From Mantis religiosa (taxonomy: Eukaryota > Arthropoda > Insecta > Mantodea > Mantidae): DNA of 64,000 bases. The DNA lies in assembly GCA_030765055.1 (NCBI GenBank), contig JAUKNK010001128.1, positions 1 through 64,000 on the forward strand, in the 5' to 3' direction. The notes under the pieces were generated by a model. It had not been told where the DNA came from. It did no database searches and saw nothing but the letters and a program-made list of their open reading frames with translations. Both the position numbers and the translations under genes were made by a program. Shown piece by piece: positions 21,563 through 33,060 of the stretch. Each line of letters opens with the position of its first letter. Position 1 is the first letter of the stretch.

Positions 21563-21829
21563 CTCCTCCTCCTCCTCTTCTTCCTCCTCCTCCTCTTCCT
21601 CCTCTTCCTCCTCCTCCTCCTTCTCTTCTTCCTCCTCCTCTTCTTCCTCCTCCTCTTCTTCCTCCTCTTCTTCCTCTTCTTCTTCCTCTTCTTCTTCCTC
21701 TTCCTCTTCCTCCTCTTCTTCTTCCTCTTCCTCCTCTTTTTCTTCCTCTTCTTCTTCCTCTTCTTCTTCCTCCTCTTCTTCTTCCTGCTCTTCTTCTTGC
21801 TCTTCTTCTTCTTCTTCTTCACTCCATGG
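21480..21829 (-). repeat. ~350-bp polypyrimidine/polypurine (TTC/TCC)n microsatellite, an expanded LINE tail
   Basis: The plus strand is almost uninterrupted TCC and TTC triplets. On the minus strand it starts directly after the LINE 3' UTR (CCATGGAGTGAAGAAG), so it is the element's (GAA)n tail that has expanded and diversified with GGA triplets. Long acidic, arginine-rich or leucine/proline-rich open frames in this region are simple-repeat artefacts. Confidence 0.9.
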
Positions 21830-23355
21830 TTTGGGCATATCGCCCGTTCCGGCTTCATAGATCTCTCCAACGTTTCCTCGGTCGTCTTCTGTCTGATCTT
21901 CCTTTTGGATTATAGTTTAATATTGCATTTGGATCGCTTCCATACTCCATTCTTAATATATGTTATGCAAATTTTGCCTTCGTTCTGATATTTTGTCATG
22001 GATTGGTTCGATTTCTAATTCCTTTCTAACATCCTCATTTCTTATTTTGTTCAGTATTGTACAACCTTTAGCACTTCTTAAAAATTTCGTTTCTGCAGTC
22101 TGTATTTTATTTAAATCCGTTTGTGTTGGCACCCAGGTTTCTCTTACATATAGTAATGTTGGAATAGCCATTACCTTATACATTTTCATTTTTGTATCCT
22201 TTCTCACTCGTTTTTCAAAGTTCTTTGGATTGTCCCACATATTGCTCGGAATCTGTTTACTTTTTCTTCTATATCAGCGTTGTTTTTACAACTTATGTTG
22301 CATCCTAAATATTTAAAACTCCATATTTGTTCTTAAAACAATTTTTGATCTTGCATTATAATTTCTTTTAAAAGCCATAATTTTTGTTTTTTCTTCTGAT
22401 ATTTTGAAATTATACTTTTTTTACTATATTATTTAGAATATTCATTAATTTTTGCAATTGATTTGCATTCCGATGAATCAATATTTGGCCATCCTCAAAC
22501 AGCAGGGTATTAATATAAATAATTTTATTTTATTTTGATTCCTGGGTCTACTAAAATCTTCCATTCATTTAGAATATCGTCCATATATATACTAAAACGA
22601 GTAGATGATAAGATAAACTCTTGTCTTGGTCCAGCATTGGTAGAAATTTGTTCTGTTAACCTATCCCCAGTATCAATTCTTATAGTTGAATTTGTGTATA
22701 TGCCTTAATTGCATTAATGATACGTGGTTGGTAACCCTTACTTTCTAATATTTGACACTGTTTTGATCTAATTATTCTATAAAAAGCCTTTTCCAGGTCA
22801 ATGAATGCGATATGTGTTTCCAAATTCTTTTCCCTTCGTTGTTCAATTATTTGATTAAGGACAAATACGTTATCTGTACAGGATCGGCCTCTGCGGAATC
22901 CACTCTGCTCTTCTCCTATGAGGCATTCTGTAATAGTTTTCAGTCTAACATTTATTATTTTATTCAATATTTTGTAACTTGTGTTATTTAAACTTATCCC
23001 CCTATAATTTTCGCAGCTTTTGCGATCTCCTTTTTGATTATATTTTTAATTACAACTATTGACCCTGATACAGGTATTTTACATTTTTGCCAAAAATTAT
23101 AAATTAAATGCAGTATTCTTAATTTGCACATTATCCCACTGTATTTTATAAGTTCTCTATTCATTCCAGCTTTTCCTGGTGCCTTTTGATTTTTAATAGT
23201 GTTCAATACATCGTCTAATTACGTAAGGGTTATTAGATCTACTTCTTGTTGCTTTGCTTCGAATTTTGAGATGTCTTTCATAAATCATTTTTTGCATTAC
23301 TAAAATACAGGTTAGTGTAGTGTTCTATCCATTTATCTTCTATCTCCTTTCAAAG
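21830..23355 (-). pseudogene. RTE-like LINE, reverse transcriptase to 3' end, decayed
   Basis: Minus-strand order: pre-RT text near 23350; finger region with QKAPGKAGMNRELIKYS (about 23180); GEEQSGFRRGRSCTDNVFVLN then HIAFIDLEKAFYRI (22920-22760); the palm motif as LLFEDGQILI near 22500, where the catalytic F/YADD aspartates have become EDG; the C-terminal ETWVPTQTDLNKIQTAETKF and IRNEDVRKELEIE (22170-22020); then KGRSDRRRPRKRWRDL and a stop at about 21870. Many frameshifts and stops separate the blocks. The C-terminal GR-R-RPRKRW motif and the microsatellite tail fit RTE-like insect LINEs. Confidence 0.85.
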
Positions 23356-23904
23356 GCAATAAACTAGACGTCGTAAATAAAGATATGTAAGGAAAAAAAT
23401 AAGCTTAATCAGGCATATTTTGACTGAAATATTCATTAAATTGGAACTTACTCACATCAAGTTCAATTTTCTTTGTGATTTAACAATAAACACTGCTTTG
23501 CACATAACTGCACATCACCCGACAATGCAGAGCTTCTGTATCATAAAGTACTATTGATTAATGCTTAATGAATATTAACGATACTTTCTGTTAAATTCCC
23601 GTTTTCCTACATGCTCTCTACATGGCCCTAGTGTATACCGCGGCAGTCTTTCCCATACTGCTAGAAGGCACCGCGTCGTCACTAATGTAGGATTTCCGGC
23701 GAATGCTGCGTGACCGACCTCCCCCGCTATTGTTTCATCTTCTCAAGTCAGAATAACAAAACAATGTCAGTAGAATATGATAACCGTGCCAATTCCACTT
23801 CTGCAGCAATGCAGCAGGACTGCAACAATTTTATTATTCTGGATAATAACTTGAAAGTATGCCTGGCGTCATTTGTTTACCCAGAGAGCCTAGTCTCTCC
23901 CTTA
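23356..23904. other. No gene seen
   Basis: No recognisable feature; slightly GC-richer at 23640-23710. Confidence 0.5.
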
Positions 23905-24819
23905 TACGACGGCTGCTCAGTAAAGAATGATCATAATTTTTTACGGTCATAATGTTTTGCACCAAAATTTAATCTGTTAGCTTAATGTGAAACAAACACG
24001 CCGTAGTAGTTTGATTGTTGGTACTCCTGGTTGCCGTCTGTGAGAACCAGACAAGTTCAGGCATGTTCAGTATCGCCTACCACTGCAATGGCGGTAACAT
24101 GCAATTAAAGTTGATGTTAGAGGAAGATGCGGAGTTTATTTCAAACGTAAACACTGCTGATGAATCTTGGCTATATAATTTTGATCCTGAAAGCAAACAG
24201 CAAAGCTCAGTGTGGAAATCTCCTTCATCACCAACCCCCCAAAAATGTAAAAGTGTTTGCTTCTACTGGGAAAGCTATGGTCATCTCATTCTTTGATATT
24301 CATGGAATGGTTTATCAGCATGTTGTACCTGCACACACATCAGTAACTGGACAATACTACGGGGATGTCCTGAAAACATTGCAAGTCCATATCAGGCGCA
24401 AAAGACCACATTTCCGTGAAGCAGGCTGGATGCTGCACCACGATTAATGCGCGGCCGCATATTTCCAATGTTGTGTCTGAATATCTTGCAAAAATCAACG
24501 TGAAGTGCATCCCTCACCCTCCCTATAGTCCGGATTTAGCCCCTTGTGGCTTTTCTCTATTCCCTAACTTGAAGAAACGCCTTCGTGGGAGGCACTATTC
24601 ATCATCAGAAGCAGTGGTGAAGGCTGCGGAGGCGATTTTGAAGGATCTCTCAAAAATGGTTTCCAGCATGTCTTTGAAGACTGGCAGAAACGCTGGGACA
24701 ATTGCATCGCATTCAGGAGAGACTATTTTGGGAGGGACCATCACAATTATGAAGATGAGTAAAGTTACGTTGTCAAAAGAAAAAAAATTGTGATCATTCT
24801 TTATTGAACAGTCCTCGTA
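23905..24819 (+). mobile_element. Mariner family A, internally deleted copy A1
   Basis: TA-flanked element of about 911 bp with TIRs CGACGGCTGCTCAGTAAAGA and, reversed from the right, CGAGGACTGTTCAATAAAGA. The plus strand carries the C-terminal two thirds of a DD34D transposase in several frames: TADESWLYNFDPESK (first Asp), LHHD followed by a stop (second Asp; one extra T shifts the frame against A4), and YSPDLAPCGFSLFP (third Asp replaced by Gly). The N-terminal helix-turn-helix region (about 140 codons) is missing in this and all sister copies, so the deleted form itself was mobilised. Confidence 0.9.
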
Positions 24820-25429
24820 GTCCCGTAGAGGTGTATGGCACATCGTCAGAGAAGTTGCATAGCAAGCAGGAGTCCAATCTAAAAGCGACAAGCTTTCACG
24901 TTGTCAGACGGTGACTTCTACTGTACGTGACCCATCCAAAGCTCCTTTGCAACAGTTTATAATAATACCGAAAGTCAGTGAAACCTTTAAGCTGCTCATT
25001 GTTAGTTATGTAAAGCAACATAAATTTGTCCATAGAGAGTGTTGTACTTCACTTCTGTGTATATAAATATAAGCATTATCTATATGAAATGAAGGAGCGT
25101 TTGTAGGTTTTTCCAAGAAGCATTAACTTATTCGAATGCTTATGTATTTTACTAAAGGTTATTTGCATGTGACATTGCACGTCATTGATCTACGTTTATG
25201 ATTAACATTATTACATCAGGAATTATTGAAGGGAACGCCGTGCTTGCTAGGCAACTTCTCCGATATACGTGTATTACGTGTGTACTTCTTTCCCCTTATA
25301 GCTGACACTGTCTTCGAAAATAGACTCAAAACAATGAAGTTATGATATATATAGAAATAACATTCCTAAAATTTATCCGTCGTAATTGAACTCGTAACCC
25401 ACCTATCTTTGGTTAGGATAGGCACCAGT
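24820..25429. other. No gene seen
   Basis: AT-rich spacer between mariner A1 and the solo LTR. Confidence 0.5.
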
Positions 25430-25433
25430 GTAT

Positions 25434-25896
25434 TGTCACGAGGCCGCTCGTAAGCGAACGCCAAGTGAGAGAAGCGGGGAGTGAAAGAGAGAGATAGCAC
25501 CCAAGCCTCGAACAGAGAGGGAGAAACACAGGGAGAAAGAGATAGAGACAGTTCCATGGTGTTCTCGCTACTTCACGAAAGATCGTACTAGTCCGTGAAT
25601 CTTCGTGAGCTGTCGAAAAACTTCCCAAACCTGCGAGAAAGAGCTGCTCGTGTATAAATAACACTTCGGCAGGAAGCCGAGAGACATGCAGCAGAGCAGA
25701 CATGCAGAGAAGCAGTTAGCCAGTGTGTTGCACTTGTGCAGTGTAGACGTGTGGCAGACGGACTTAAAGGTTGCGTCCGTGTGTGTTACTTCATTCTGCG
25801 GATATCAGAGTTGTACAAGTGTCGTTCCATGGAAATAAAGAGCATTTTGAATTTCTGCAAATTTGACTTTTAATTTTTTGAGCCGACGAAGTCACA
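25434..25896 (+). mobile_element. Solo LTR (Gypsy-like) with 4-bp TSD
   Basis: A 463-bp unit begins TGTCACGAGGCCGC and ends GACGAAGTCACA, flanked by GTAT at 25430-25433 and 25897-25900. It has an internal TATA box and polyadenylation signal at LTR-like spacing (separate entry). The TG...CA termini and 4-bp TSD fit a Ty3/Gypsy element reduced to one LTR by recombination between its two LTRs. Its sequence differs from the LTR family at 32435-32986 apart from the 3' GTCACA, so it is a second family. Confidence 0.88.
25653..25839 (+). promoter_or_regulatory. LTR TATA box and polyadenylation signal
   Basis: TATAAATA at 25653-25660 is followed about 180 bp later by AATAAA at 25834-25839, a usual U3-R arrangement. 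Transcription activity cannot be judged from sequence. Confidence 0.6.
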
Positions 25897-26341
25897 GTAT
25901 CATGCCTCGTTATTTTTTAAGCATTGCACTGTTGGTTTCATCTCGACTTTTTATCACAGGGAAACAGCTTAGAAGTTCCAAATCCAACTTTAGGCGGTTG
26001 TTACGCATGGCTTAAAAGCATCTATTACTTGCCGTTAATGGCAGCTCAGGAGGTTTAGCTGCTTCAGTCAGCTTACAAACGTTGCAAATATGAGATTCTA
26101 TAATTTACTAACTGTTCTTTGATAATACTAAAATATATTAATAAGAAGTCGTAAACGTCTTAGTTAAATAAACAATGATACAACTTTTAAATGAAATACT
26201 GAACTAACGAAATAATTAAGAAATCAATATGAAAATTTACTTTTCTTTTCTCCTTTTGGTACACTTGTATGATCTCTATAAGCTTTGGAGTGACAGAAAT
26301 ACAGGCAAAATTGCGCTGGCTTAAGATTTGTGTGTGTAATT
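25897..26341. other. No gene seen
   Basis: AT-rich; no supported feature. Confidence 0.5.
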
Positions 26342-26566
26342 TACTCCTCCAAAGTCAAGTCATATCGGACGATGAATGAAATGGGTGAAATGATGCTCAA
26401 ATGAGCCCGGGGTACATAGAGCTTAGTTTTCCCAACATTCGTCTTTAAGGATAAGGGAAAACATCGGTAAAACGTTATCCAGGTAACACCCTGACCGAGA
26501 TTTGAACTCGAAACCTTCTGAACGTGAGACAGAAGCACTGGCATCTGCGCTACCGAGGCGGGAACA
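26342..26566 (-). mobile_element. tRNA-derived SINE-1, most complete copy
   Basis: On the minus strand the element starts CCCGCCTCGGTAGCGCAGAT, giving an A box TAGCGCAGATG, and has a B box GAGTTCAAATCTC about 45 nt further on. The body follows: GTTACCTGGATAACG, GGGAAAACTAAGCTC, GGGCTCATTTGAGCATCATT, and the conserved 3' end CGTCCGATATGACTTGAC. Truncated relatives lie at 16777 and 35955. Confidence 0.85.
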
Positions 26567-29500
26567 GGCTAAAGTGTTCCTGATAATCATGGCATTGGTT
26601 AACATTCAATAAAACAGCATTTGTTTCCCTTCTTAACACCTTCAGCTGCTGTGGGAGGTCGTTTCTAAAGTTAAACCATGTAGCAGGCGGAAGCCTTTAC
26701 TGTCCGACTGCCGAAGAGCTAAAACTCTCTCTCTATAGCTATTTCGTCTTCTTAAACTCTCCCAAGAAATAGCTAAAATAGTATATCTCTGCCTGAATTA
26801 CCGTGGCTTATTCGTCCAGGCTAAATAAAGACTTGCTGATAACACCGCTCAAATCTGGTTCACTTTTAAGTTTTAACATAACTTTTAAATTCGCTGCCTT
26901 TAGAATAAGACGAAAAGTTTTGATAAACAAAACCAGTTTAATTATATTGTTTCTCACACCGGTGCGGCAAACCCGCATACCAAGGTTAAATTGATTGGGT
27001 TCTAATTGGAACTATGATTTCTCTTATCCTCAGGTGAATGGTTGTAGGAAATGGATTTTTGGTGGTTGTTGGCTACTCGGTCGTATCAATAACACTTTGT
27101 TTGTTGCAGAATTATTTGGTTTAATTCCTACTAAGTTTGCTTGTCGACTTGGATCGGTGACCACCTGTTAGTAAAATTCCTAACATAAATTCAGTTTTAC
27201 TTGAAACCCTGGATTACTTGTTTAAAGTTACTTCCTCGCGGTTTCTATTTCTTCTTTATACGGCGGCTACTTTGCTCTAATAAACTTCTAATGCTGCTAC
27301 CACTTAGGCTGGTTGCGCTATTCTTAACTTCCCTACATTTCAGACATAAATCTTCGCTTCTCTTCCTAACACGCATGAACACGTCCTTCCTGTCGTAGTA
27401 TCACCTTTTAAGTAAGTTTTTCTCACTTGACGATTCAGTTCGAACGTTATTCTGACCCCCTCTCTAATTTTATCACATGACCAAACTAGCTCACCCTTCT
27501 CAAATGTTACATTATTATTGGTTTCTCATTTATTTAGAATTTTCGCATTGGTTTGCAAAACTTATCTAACTCATTGACGTTCAGCCCACCTTGAGTAGGG
27601 GAATGCCTACTCTGAGTTGTTTGTAACGATATACATCGTTATCAAATTAGTGAAGTAAATCTCTTTAGCGTTCATGCTCAACTGCATTTTGAAAGCCCTA
27701 TGTCCCAAAACATTCCTGGCTGAAAGTATACTATAGTTCTCAGGCACTGAACTTTTACTAGCACAAAGACGGTAACGGTCCTTCCTTCCTGTCTCTCCGA
27801 CGTGTACAGATTTTTACAAGAATATTTTTCTCTGCCTTGCCCGGATGCTAGTATATATGTTATATTAAATTTAATTCTTCCCTTCTTATTCTTTAAGTCA
27901 ACTGCTATTTTAATCATTAGTCTATCCATTCTAATTTCATATTATTATAACAAAATTTTTATACTAGTTTAGCAAGGCATTTTTATTAATTTATCTTTTC
28001 TTTTAATTATCTGATTTCGATTAATTTGCCGCCTCCTAATCGCTGCCTGATACTGCGGTTACACTGGGTATAATAACGAAGATTAATTTCTGAGTAGGCT
28101 AAAATAAAACGCAGCAGTAACGTGCAGTAACAGTCTGGAAAATAAGGATATATTTTAAAACTAGAATTGTCTCAATCTTTCTAAAGTATAAATAATTGTG
28201 AAATGTAATATATAAACATGTAAGGGTGAGATATTCACTTACCTTTTGTTTTTCAATAATTGCACTGTATATGCATATTATAATAAAGTATTAGCCATTG
28301 TAAAGAAATAGTCATATCTTAGCATTTCTATAGCATCCTTTTTAAATACAAACTTTAAGATAGCCTTTGTTTGTCTATGAAGGTTAATTTTATTCTAGAA
28401 AGGCTATTTAAAGAATTGGAGGGAGAATAATATAACTTTTAGAAATTCCAAGAAATAATTAAGTGTAGCGGTGAAGCTATAAAGTTTCCCACGCAAAATA
28501 GGTATCTCAGAAAACGACCTTTGCTTAACATAATTTCATTCAGCGAAGTTATTACGAAGTTTCAGTCTTACAGAATAAATAAGCAGGAAAACCAATTTCT
28601 CAGAATTTGGTATACATCAGTGTGGAAATAACATTTTCTGCTGGGCTCTTTAACGAGGTTAGAGAAGTTTAAGGTTCAGCTTAGAAATTGAATCTAATTT
28701 GTTTACCCGCATATGGAATAGTTTATTAATTTAGGGAAAGTAAAATAATCTGAATAACCCTACTACAGACACGTAGAAAGCGTTACATAAACCTAGTATT
28801 GTTACATATTCCTCCTTCATATTTGACCCATGTTTATTTATAAAACACTCATAATCATTATACAAACATTTCGTTCTGCGTACAGGCATCCGGAAACCTA
28901 GAGAGTTCCTTAAAATGCAGGTCGCTAAGTGCTGGCCAAGAAATTCTATTTTTTTTTATTTTTTTTTTTGGCCATCAGAGGACAACCATAATGAACAGGC
29001 AGTGATTTATTGAGAAATCTAATATCCTACATTGCAATTAGCTTCATGACCTACTATAATTTACGTAGCTTTTAAAAGAAATTTATGCATTAATTAAAAT
29101 AAAGCTCTTCAGAATTGGTCTCACTGCACATTTTTCGATAGATACAAGGGGAATAAATACACCAAATCGATTGTAATATATTCAAAAGTGTGTTGCTATA
29201 TGTTACCCTACAATTTTCTATATTCCTTTCATGACACAACAAGAAAGAACTTCTGTTGGCAGCTCTTTGAAAAAATGGAGAAATAGTATTAGAAGTTTAA
29301 GCGAATAATAACGATATCTTGGAAATGATTGAGACCACAAAAATAGTTTTTGAAACGAATTTCGCAATTCGTACTGGTTTGGCTTCAATGAAAAAAAAAA
29401 ATATATATATATATATTCTGGCTGTTACAGGTAAATATTTGTAAATGAAAACTTCAATATTTCTTCATTTGTGGATGTACAGTAATGTTTACATGCTTAT

Positions 29501-30150
29501 TTTCCCACGAAAGACGTAACGCCGAATGGCTAGGCCTCAGTTTAACAAATCTAAGGGAAATAAGTACCTACAAGGTCAATGACCTCACGTTATTGTCCAT
29601 CCAACACACCAAGGCAATTTAGAGAAAGATGTAACGTAATCACTTTTGCTAACCGAATGATGTTTATGTGCACCATCCGGATTTAAGAATAATATGTTCT
29701 TCTAAAATACGCTGTGTTTTCAGATTACTCACCTATAACTAACATTATAGCTGCAGTTACTGAAACGAACATTAGATCCGGCAGCATGGGTGACTCATAT
29801 ATACACTCATACACTCTTTTCGTAGTAAACAGATCCGCTACCAGGGAAGAATAGATCAAGCCTCTCTCGCACCTCAGGTCCTGGTGCTTTCTTGTGATAC
29901 TATGCTTCTACTATGCTAACCGTTTGCCTGCTCTGGTCAGCTCTGATGCCAGATCTAATGCTTGTTTCAGTAACTGGAGCACACATATTATGCATGGGTG
30001 AGTAATGGCAACACTGTTTATTTTACATGAACCTAACATCCTTATCCTATGTGGACGGTGAGCATACGAAACATTATGCAAGCAGCAAAAGGGATTACGT
30101 TCCACTTCCTTCTGCCGTACCTCCTTAAATTGGATAGAAAGTACGTATAA
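26567..30150. other. 3.6 kb without genes
   Basis: AT-rich with no long frame, TIR pair or RNA feature found. Contains T runs near 28952-28970 and an (AT)n run at about 29400-29416. The short frames present have no recognisable domains. Confidence 0.55.
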
Positions 30151-31464
30151 TACGAGGGGGACACAAAAGAAACCGGATTGTTGTCATAAAATCATAAATC
30201 TTTATTTACAAAATTACTTCAGTCAGCTTCAAAGTACTCTCCATTACATGCGATGTACTTGTCAGGTCCTTTTTCCCACTGTTAGAAGCGTGTTTGAAAC
30301 ACTTCAAGTTTGATATTGTCCAGTGCCCTTTACGAAGCTGTTTTTACCGCCTCCACATCGCCATAACGCTCTCATTTTAGCGTTTTTTACAGTCATGGAA
30401 ATAGGAAAAAGTCGCACGGGGCTAGGTCCGGTGAATACGGAGCGTGGGGAACGACAGATAACCTCTGAGACGCCAAATAGTGGGTCACTCGTAAGGCCGT
30501 GTGTGCTGGAGCGTTGTCGTGATGCAGAAACCAGTCACCTGATCGCCAAAGTTCCGGGCGTTTCCTCCTCACATTCTCTCGCAGAAGCCTTAAAACATCC
30601 AAGTAAAAGTGCTGGTTAACAGTCTGGCCAGGGGGTACAAACTCCCGATGCGCAATTTCACGAACATCAAAAAAGACAATGATCATCGTCTTTACATTTG
30701 ACCTCACTTGCCTGCTCTTTTTGGTCTGGGAGAGTTGGGAGTCCTCTCCTGGCTTGACACTTGCTTGGTTTCTGGGTCATACCCGTAACACCAACTCTCA
30801 TCCCCTGTATTGACTTTGTTCAAGAAGTTTGGATCACGTGAAATCTCTGTTTTCAAGTCCTGAAACACATTCATGCGGATGGTTTTGTGTTCCTGTGTGA
30901 GAAGGCGCGGAACAAACTTAGCAGCAACACGTCTCATGGGCAAATCCTCCCACAAAATCCGCTGGTACGAGTTCCAACTGATTCCTGTCACTGCTGAAAT
31001 TTGGACGGTTATTTGGCGACGATCCTCGATGATCTTTTGGTGTACCTTTTCAATGTTCTCATTTCGCGATGTTGAAGGGCGTCCAGAACGAGCTTGGTCT
31101 TCAACACACATCTCACCACGTTTAAAGAGCCCAAACCACTCGAAAACCTGTGTGCGGCTCATAGTGTCCTCCTGGAAAGCTTCCTGAAACATTTGGTGTG
31201 TCTCCGTAGCAGTATTATTAAGCAGGAAACAAAATTTCACATACAATCTTTGTTCTTTTAAAGTTGCCATAACGACTTCGCAGAGGTAACCCGCCAACAG
31301 TCAGAGAAACACAATACCACACTTGCACGTTGAGCTCTACACTGACGCCGTCTGCACAGCTGATTGATGACGGTCTCTACTAACATCATCTAGCGTGAGA
31401 ACCCTGCACTACGTCTACGAGTGGCAGCGCCCTCGGAGTCCAATTTTTTGGGTCCCCCCTCGTA
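30151..31464 (-). mobile_element. Mariner family B, nearly full-length
   Basis: A 1.31-kb element bounded by TA dinucleotides, with TIRs CGAGGGGGACACAAAAGAAA at the left and, reversed, CGAGGGGGGACCCAAAAAAT at the right. This is the usual mariner size. The minus strand carries one transposase gene with few lesions (next entry). Divergence between the TIRs suggests moderate age. Confidence 0.92.
30230..31297 (-). pseudogene. Mariner (DD34D) transposase, frameshifted and terminated
   Basis: The first frame (31297-30704) holds the N-terminal helix-turn-helix region (YVKFCFLLNNTATETHQMFQ; FEWFGLFKRGE; SGRPSTS) and the first catalytic Asp in NTGDESWCYGYDPETK. A one-base loss in an A run near 30715 shifts the frame. 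The second frame (30707-30393) holds HHDNAPAH and YSPDLAPCDFFLFP; 34 residues separate these two aspartates, the classical spacing. After FLFP there is a stop where an Arg codon is expected, and more stops follow in the C-terminal 50 codons. Length otherwise agrees with the ~345-residue family. Confidence 0.92.
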
Positions 31465-31479
31465 TACTGCCGTGATTGC

Positions 31480-31890
31480 CGAAACCAATGCGACTTCAAA
31501 GTGTTGCTTAAGTGAATTTCAAATGCAGAATGTAACCGACATTTCCCCATCCATATTCTCCTTCTTCACTTCAGAGATTAGGTATTTCTGGCTGTTTCTT
31601 ATTCGCTTTCTATCAACTTTTCCCATCTTCTTCTAGGGCGTCCTACATCTCTTCCTCCACGAGGACTGTATCTTCTTATTAAACCGCTGCTCTTTCTTCA
31701 TCCATTCTATTCACATGTTCTTTCCAGATCTGTATAATTTCTTATAATTTGTCCTGTAATCTATATATGCCTGGTTCCTCTCGAATACTTTCATTTCTTA
31801 TTAAATCTCGTTTATTACATTAACACTTCTTAAGAACCTCATTTCTGCTGCCTGTATCTTACACTTATTTCTTTCTTTAATATCCAGGAT
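31480..31890 (-). pseudogene. LINE C-terminal fragment (RTE-like)
   Basis: The minus strand reads, with stops, an AAEMRFLRS-like block followed by RRYSPRGGRDVGRPRKKMGK. This is the same C-terminal pattern as the LINE at 21830-23355. The fragment is only about 400 bp and directly follows the TIR of mariner B. Confidence 0.65.
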
Positions 31891-31941
31891 ATTGTAATAT
31901 CAATTGCTTCAAAGTGGGAATATGTGCCTGTGTTTGTGTTA

Positions 31942-31943
<2 letters not shown>

Positions 31944-31972
<29 letters not shown>

Positions 31973-31991
31973 TGCGTGTGTGTGTGTGTGA
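31944..31991 (+). repeat. (GT)n/(GC GT)n microsatellite
   Basis: Alternating GTGTGTGTGC and GTGC units over about 48 bp. Confidence 0.95.
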
Positions 31992-32415
31992 ATCAGGGTC
32001 CAACAAACATCTCAGACCAAAATGAATGGGAAGTAAAATTCTGTGCTATGAACATAAGCTGCACTATTGGCAGGCTGGGTATGTTCTTTCTTTCTAACAT
32101 TAGAGGGATAATTTGAAGGTAAGTACTGTCCGGCAATGTTCGTTATGAACATGATCTACCGTCCTGCTCTCTGAGGAAGAATAAAAGTTTGCTTAATATG
32201 AGACAAGTTATGCTTAAGTTACTTAAAATTACAACCATAAACAGACAATTTTTTCAGTTTGATTCCATCTATCTAAGAGTTTAATGATGAAGCCTGGTAC
32301 TCAAGTACTTAGGATAGTAAGTCGCCACAAACGGGGTATCTCGAATACGAGAGCCCCTAGCGGTACCGGGAAAAAATTGAGTTAACTAAAGAATTTAATG
32401 TCATGATGACACGTT
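31992..32415. other. No gene seen
   Basis: AT-rich; a small GC-richer palindromic patch (CTCGAATACGAG) lies at about 32340. Confidence 0.45.
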
Positions 32416-33060
32416 GGCCACCGTAGCTCAATAGTGTCGCGGCAACAAGCAATAAAGTTTCAGCACAAATAGAAAACAGACAGCCGATATTGTTTCACTG
32501 TAATAAAGAGCTTGCGTAAGCAGTTAACAATAGCGCGGCTAGTGTAAACAAATAGCCGAGATAAAAGACTTGTCGCCCCAGACGTTTCCGGAAGGTGAGA
32601 GAATATTCGATTACGTCATTAGATGCCTTGTTGATTCGAGAAACATCTAGTGATTGTATAGAACAGTGTGGAATTCATGAATGTGTGTATAAAAAAGAAG
32701 CCATGACTAGTGATGAGTTAGTTGTTGTGTAACAAGAGTTGAGTTGTAAAACAGTGAGTTAGTTGTGAAACAGTGTTGTGAAATGAGAGACAGCGAGCTG
32801 TGTTGTTGTAACGAGAGCTAAGGATGTAATCTGCTGTCACTGTTTGTTATTGTGATCGACCTTGTTAGACTGATGGTGTATGTAACGTAATGCTGCTGTA
32901 ATCTATAAGAGTATTTCTACGAAAATAAGGGAGATTTTTAATGTCAGCAACTCGGCCTTTTAATTCTACGTATCCACAAAGTCACAATAGGTAAGAGCGA
33001 CTCGACGGAAACCAGGAGATCCGTGGTGCAAATCCCGGGCATGGCATTGAGTTTTTCAGT
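32416..33060 (+). repeat. tRNA-like SINE head split by a solo LTR
   Basis: The left part GGCCACCGTAGCTCAATAG ends at 32434 and the right part GTAAGAGCGACTCGACGG starts at 32991, after the duplicated ATAG. Read across the insertion, the D stem GCTC/GAGC pairs and a B box-like GGTGCAAATCCC follows at about 33028. The other stems pair poorly, so it is a SINE head or tRNA pseudogene. Confidence 0.65.
32435..32986 (+). mobile_element. Solo Gypsy LTR with 4-bp TSD
   Basis: A 552-bp unit from TGTCGCGGCAACAAGC to CCACAAAGTCACA, flanked by ATAG at 32431-32434 and 32987-32990. Its 3' half matches the LTR of the Gypsy element at 58252-58752 on the opposite strand: CTTGTTAGACTGATGGTGTA, TGCTGCTGTAATCTATAAG and CTCGGCCTTTTAATTCTACG. 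A TATA-like TATAAAAAAG lies at 32688. The internal region has been lost by LTR-LTR recombination. Confidence 0.92.

Noticed and set aside
21367..21988. Long Arg/Lys-, Glu- and Leu/Pro-rich open frames
   Set aside because: They are translations of a trinucleotide microsatellite in different phases.
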